The notes below the pieces were generated by a model, which worked only from the letters and a program-made list of their open reading frames with translations, was not told the DNA's origin and did no database searches. A stretch of DNA of 64,000 nt from the NCBI GenBank assembly GCA_958430865.1, contig CAUDNR010004067.1:34548-98547 (forward strand), written 5' to 3'. The stretch is from Entrophospora sp. SA101 (Eukaryota; Glomeromycota; Glomeromycetes; Entrophosporales; Entrophosporaceae). The position numbers and the translations under genes were made by a program. Each line of letters starts with the position of its first letter. Positions within the stretch are counted from its first letter, which is position 1. Positions 61,463 through 64,000 of the stretch are shown piece by piece.

Positions 61463-62424
61463 ATGGCACAGACTTATAATGCCAGCGGACAATTCCTTGA
61501 GGAAACCTCAGGCATAGAACATAATATAAACACAATTCAAAAAAACATTGAAAGTATTCAAACGTTACAATCAGTTGTTCTGCTGAGTACTTCAGCACAA
61601 CAGGAGGATATCAATATTCAAAAACGTGAAAAGCTTATGTCGAGTACCAAAAATCTACTTATTGAAACCAAAGATCGTATTAAAAAAATCGAATATGAAA
61701 ATGTTAAATTACCAAAAGATGATCCAAATATCAACCTTAGAAAACAAAGATTTCAGTTTCTCAAAGAAAAATTTACCAATGTGCTCGACAATTATCGTGA
61801 TGTTGAAAATACTTATATGAGACAACAAAAAGATAGAATGACACGTCAATATAGAGTTGTCAAACCACATGCAACTCAAAATGAAATCGAGAGTTACTTG
61901 AACAATCCATCAAGCCAACCGCTTTTTCAACAAGCTGTAACTACAGGTGAAGCTCGTGCAGCATTTGCAGAAGTTCAAAAACGTCATGGTGATATAAAAC
62001 AGATTGAAAAAACAATCGAGGAATTAGCAGATTTATTCCGTGAAATGCAATTACAGGTGGAGGAACAAGATGCTATGATTTTAAATATCGAAGAATCTGT
62101 CGGTGATACCCTTGAAAAGACTAAACAAAGTAAATATTATATTTATTTAATCGCGTCTGATGTATATATAGATTAAAAATGCACGCTTGCGAATAAATAA
62201 ATAAAATTTTTTTAGGTGAAAGCTTTCTTGAAAAAGCACGCGAGAGTGCAACTCAAGCAAGAAAAAAGAAATGGATCTTTTTAGCAATTATAATTACCGT
62301 TATTCTTATAATTGTAATAATTATAATAATGCAATTTGGTGTTAACGTAAGTGTACAAGCTTCATCTCCATCTGCAGTTACTGTGACAGCAAGTCCTTCC
62401 GGATTATTTCCTTCAACCCCCTAA
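61463..62424 (+). CDS. Syntaxin-family Qa-SNARE (Sso/STX1-like)
   Basis: Exon 1 is 61463-62129 and exon 2 is 62216-62424, in phase, 291 residues. The N-terminal half is a helical Habc-type bundle. The SNARE motif at about residues 180-235 has the zero-layer Gln in LQVEEQDAMILNIEESVGDT and is followed by a basic KARKKK-type linker. A single transmembrane helix (WIFLAIIITVILIIVIIII) is encoded in exon 2. A 30-residue Ser/Pro/Thr tail follows the membrane anchor; it is longer than in most syntaxins and would lie in the lumen or outside the cell. Qa-SNAREs of this type drive fusion of secretory vesicles with the plasma membrane. The context AAAATGGCACAG at the start is favourable. Confidence 0.85.
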
Positions 62425-62830
62425 TAAAGCACATATATTCATATTGTATACTTACTATATGATTGATTATTCATATACCTTTTAATTTTAATAATTAATT
62501 TTTTTGATTTTTGTAAATTTTAATTTAATTTATTTTCTTTTCCAAAAATAATCCATTATTTAAATTATTTAAACAACCATTCAAAAAATTTCTACTTGAC
62601 ATTATTGTTTAAAGCATATAAATAAATTTTATTGATTTATAATAAACAATGATGATAAAATAAATAAATATGAAATATTATGCTATTAAATTAAATGAAG
62701 GAAAAACTTGAAAAACAATTGGTTAATGAGGATAATGTTAAATACATATATGGCAAAAACAATCAATATATTAATGAAGTTAAACTTTGAATATTAGAGT
62801 CATTGTTGGGGGGGATGAGGCAAAAGCATT
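62425..62830. terminator. 3' region of the syntaxin gene
   Basis: AATAAAG follows the stop within 8 bp and further AATAAA motifs occur at about 62620-62665. No other gene is seen. Confidence 0.4.
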
Positions 62831-63309
62831 TACGATTCAATTCGTAATTTATCTGATATGATTTTGAATTTTTAATATATCTCGTTCTCCATTTACTTCA
62901 TTCAATACGGTTTTAATTTTATCATTGTCTACACTATTTTAAAAAAAATCAAAATTTATTACTAGAACTAGAGTGACGACGAGTGGTGATAACCACCACC
63001 ATCCTTAAAACACTTATGCCTTTGCTTCTCCTTTATTGTCCTCTCTGTTTCTTTTATTTTTGTTTTGTTTATACATTTTGATTAAAAGAAAAAATAAAAA
63101 TTAGTTAAAAAAACACACGTAAATAAAATAAATTATTATTATTGGCACTTGGTGTCGCACAAGGACTGTTTTTGGGACAGACGCGATATTTTTCTTTTTG
63201 GAAAAACAATCTTATTTTGACAAGATGACAAAACGTGGTTCTCCTAAAGAAGACGTGTTAATGACAGAGGTACACTTTTTTTTTAATTTGCATTGTCTTT
63301 TTTGGTTAT
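62831..63309. repeat. 479-bp direct repeat, copy B
   Basis: Second copy of 50098-50576, here without the Crinkler-type gene body. It therefore represents only the 5' region of that gene, placed next to unrelated DNA on both sides. I saw no target-site duplication at its ends. Confidence 0.85.
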
Positions 63310-64000
63310 AATAAATAAATTTTGAATTTAGTAATGTGTCGCAAAAAATAAATATTTTTGTAAAAATTTTACCAATATTTTTATATAGAATCACTCTATA
63401 TAGTGAAGTTTTTTGGCAACTCTTTCTTATATCGAACGACTGTAAATCATTAAAAGGATTTTGCTGTTTCACGAAAGTAAAAGCATTGTATAGAATGATG
63501 AATGCTGAGTAGCCAAGTGCACATTTTTTTAAAACATAATTTTTGGAAAGTTAAATTTCAAGGTGTTTGTTATCGGAAATGTTTTTTTATATGTTTGGAT
63601 TTTGATTCATGAGAATAATCATTCATTGCCTCTAAAAAAAGTTTAAAGGCGAGTTCAAATCTGTCCGGAGTTGACTATGTAACTATTGCTATCACCCATG
63701 TCAATGCTGGAGATTAGATGATCCGCCTTTTGTTAATTGTATCCAATGTACTTTAAAAATTCGGATTCTTTAGTATCGAGATTTGACACCCACATGATAC
63801 TTCAAACCATTGGTGCATGTGTTATTAATAAACGACCGTTTTGTGTGATTAGTTCAGTCAAGGATATTACACACTAAATACCGTAATGATCAATGGTTGA
63901 AAAATTCTAGAAGAATTTCTGATTGTCTAAATTCAACCAGGGATAATACCCTGTAATGATCTGCGTTATAAAAAAGAAATCCTAATTGGCTAAATTCTGT
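63310..64000. other. Right edge, no gene seen
   Basis: The sequence becomes somewhat less AT-rich after 63600. A minus-strand frame at 63472-63212 overlaps the repeat and has no motif. TTACACACTAAATACCGTAATGATC (63868 on) and TACCCTGTAATGATCTGCG (63946 on) share a short repeated core, TGTAATGATC/CGTAATGATC. Confidence 0.3.

Overview
The window is strongly AT-rich eukaryotic DNA. Its genes are split by short GT-AG introns of about 70-120 bp. It carries fungal-type housekeeping genes, many Asn/Asp/Ser-rich low-complexity proteins, a Crinkler-type P-loop gene relic, and many relics of BED-finger/hAT and pogo-like transposons. This combination suggests an early-diverging fungus. An arbuscular mycorrhizal fungus (Glomeromycotina, Rhizophagus-like) is my best guess, but that is inference.

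Layout. 1-2065 is repeat-rich flank with one doubtful small ORF. 2066-23682 and 24868-46484 are two copies of one 21.6-kb block in direct orientation, at a constant offset of 22,802 bp, separated by a 1.2-kb unique spacer (23683-24867). Each block holds, in order: a ten-exon focadhesin/RST1-family gene (+); convergent to it a six-exon PWWP-domain gene (-); a 52-residue two-exon gene (-); a 422-residue low-complexity protein gene (-); and then about 8 kb of transposon relics with an F-box-like fragment and a 68-residue two-exon gene (-). The only difference I found inside the blocks is one base that makes a stop codon in the first focadhesin copy.

46485-57962 is a repeat-dominated region. It holds inverted repeat families, iteron-like GCCGACA motifs, a broken Crinkler-type gene, an intact-looking BED zinc-finger gene, inverted LTR-like arms around a gene fragment, and a MITE with a perfect 8-bp target duplication. 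57963-62424 returns to ordinary genes: a group II PLP-dependent decarboxylase (-) with a missing N-terminus; a ubiquilin/Dsk2 gene (-) with two in-frame TAA codons; and, divergent from it, a two-exon syntaxin-type Qa-SNARE (+). The right edge repeats 479 bp of the Crinkler gene's 5' end.

The genes do not form a pathway. Focadhesin-family proteins act with the SKI/exosome RNA surveillance machinery, PWWP proteins read chromatin, ubiquilin shuttles ubiquitinated cargo to the proteasome, and the SNARE drives plasma-membrane fusion. What stands out is genome dynamics: a very recent large duplication whose left breakpoint lies in a dispersed repeat, one disabled gene copy, nested transposons with readable target duplications, and several premature stops of the kind expected from C-to-T change.
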